Positions 63,173 through 64,000 of a stretch of 64,000 bases of DNA are shown in pieces. A model generated the notes under the pieces. That model did no database searches. It was not told where the DNA came from and saw only the letters and a program-made list of their open reading frames with translations. A program made the translations under genes and the position numbers. The stretch is from Thiomonas sp. FB-Cd (GTDB taxonomy: Bacteria > Pseudomonadota > Gammaproteobacteria > Burkholderiales > Burkholderiaceae_C): contig NZ_JPOE01000002.1 in NCBI RefSeq assembly GCF_000733775.1, positions 992,001 through 1,056,000 of the forward strand. Reading direction: 5' to 3'. The stretch's first letter is position 1. Every line of letters begins with the position of its first letter.

Positions 63173-63229
63173 GACGGGCGCTTGGCGCAACGCCGTGGCG
63201 CAACGTTCTCAACCAACGCAAAGACTTGC

Positions 63230-64000
63230 ATGATCCACACAACCTTGATGAAGACCTTGGGCATTCGCCATCCGGTGATCCTCGCACCCATGGGCGGGGT
63301 TTCGGGCGGACAATTGGCTGCAGCCGTCTCCAACGCGGGCGGGTTGGGCCTGGTCGGCGGCGGGTATGGCGACGCCGCGTGGCTCGACACGGAGCTGGCA
63401 ATCGCCGCCAAGGCGGCTCAGGCGCCCTGGGGGGTCGGATTGATCACATGGAGGGCAAACCGGCAACTCGTCGACCAGTGCCTGCGCTATGCGCCTGCAG
63501 CGTTCATGTTGTCGTTCGGCGACCCCACGCCCTACGTGCAAGCGATCAAAGATGCGGGCTGCACGCTCATCTGCCAGGTCCAGGATCTGGCCGGCGCCCT
63601 GATGGCGCGCGACGCCGGCGCCGACATCATCGTCGCCCAGGGCACCGAGGCGGGCGGGCATGGCGGGCAGCGCGCCACGTTCCCGCTCGTGCCCGCGGTG
63701 GTCGATGCCGTCGCGCCCATCCCGGTTGTGGCCGCCGGTGGCATTGCCGACGGCCGCGGCCTGGCCGCCGCACTCATGCTCGGCGCGCAGGCCGCGCTCA
63801 TCGGCACGCGCTTTTATGCCTGCCGCGAAGCGCTGGGAAGCGACGAGGCCAAGCGCCGCATCGCAGCGGGCCACGGCGACGAGACCGTGCGCACCCGCGT
63901 GTTCGACATCGTGCGGGGATACGACTGGCCGTCCCCATACACGGGGCGGGCGTTGCGCAATGCTTTCCTGCAGCGATGGCACGGGCACGAGCCTGAGCTG
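63230..64000 (+). CDS. Nitronate monooxygenase/NPD-like FMN enzyme (partial)
   Basis: The frame from ATG 63230 is open to the end of the window (257 codons). It shows the FMN-binding TIM-barrel pattern of 2-nitropropane dioxygenases: LAPMGGVSGGQLAAAVSNAG, QGTEAGGHGGQR with the catalytic-type His, VVAAGGIADGRGLAAALMLGAQ and ALIGTRFYA. Most of the family is 310-370 residues, so about a fifth is missing. It should oxidise nitronates or reduce related substrates. ATG 63248 is an alternative start. Confidence 0.88.
   Translation, partial: MIHTTLMKTLGIRHPVILAPMGGVSGGQLAAAVSNAGGLGLVGGGYGDAAWLDTELAIAAKAAQAPWGVGLITWRANRQLVDQCLRYAPAAFMLSFGDPTPYVQAIKDAGCTLICQVQDLAGALMARDAGADIIVAQGTEAGGHGGQRATFPLVPAVVDAVAPIPVVAAGGIADGRGLAAALMLGAQAALIGTRFYACREALGSDEAKRRIAAGHGDETVRTRVFDIVRGYDWPSPYTGRALRNAFLQRWHGHEPEL

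Noticed and set aside
63226..63996. 256-codon Arg/Gly-rich frame at the right edge
   Set aside because: The true gene is in another frame from 63230 and runs off the window; this closed frame is its shadow.

Overview
The window is GC-rich, densely coded proteobacterial DNA. The gene set (acetone carboxylase, sigma-54 regulated acetoin genes, suf with sufU and sufT, an NsrR/RIC nitric-oxide module) fits a metabolically versatile betaproteobacterium, perhaps Burkholderiales. That placement is inferred from gene content; no rRNA or tRNA gene is present to test it.

Region 1 (1-12.7 kb): a diguanylate cyclase, an Old Yellow Enzyme, then a sigma-54 type acetone carboxylase operon acxABC with a fused succinyl-CoA:3-ketoacid CoA-transferase and the activator gene acxR. 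Acetone plus bicarbonate gives acetoacetate, which the transferase turns into acetoacetyl-CoA. Region 2 (12.7-16.0 kb): small stand-alone genes (two cupins, a MarR regulator, a DUF4334 protein, an SDR) and a GNAT remnant.

Region 3 (16.3-31.4 kb): a second ketone carboxylase system. Five minus-strand genes match the order and sizes of acetophenone carboxylase (Apc1-5). They are followed by a G3E GTPase and preceded by a PAS-LuxR regulator gene. Divergently transcribed are a thiolase, an acyl-CoA ligase and a large MalT-type regulator, giving a carboxylation, CoA activation and thiolysis route for a ketone of unknown identity.

Region 4 (31.4-37.2 kb): an orphan Rieske protein, an SRPBCC protein, two toxin-antitoxin (TA) pairs, a zinc-ribbon protein, a broken tnpB and a DsbA-type thioredoxin. 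Region 5 (37.6-46.6 kb): acoR, a sigma-54 promoter with twin upstream palindromes, acoXABC for acetoin cleavage, a lipoate-protein ligase, and a tryptophanase gene preceded by a TnaC-like leader peptide.

Region 6 (46.8-52.1 kb): VapBC and MazEF-like TA pairs, then a nitric-oxide/iron-sulfur stress group (hemerythrin, DUF488, NsrR, RIC, DUF2249) and an antitoxin gene cut by an IS fragment. Region 7 (52.1-60.6 kb): a class II aldolase-sufBCDSUT operon divergent from a Rieske-FAD reductase. Region 8 (60.6-64 kb): a HigBA-type TA locus whose antitoxin is split by an intact tnpB-only IS200/IS605-like element, all bounded by 87-bp inverted repeats, then a nitronate monooxygenase-like gene running off the end.

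The most notable points are two non-biotin ketone carboxylases beside an acetoin system, the TnaC-like leader, and an IS family with a covarying GNRA hairpin inside the tnpB 3' end, all three copies of which lie in or beside TA genes.
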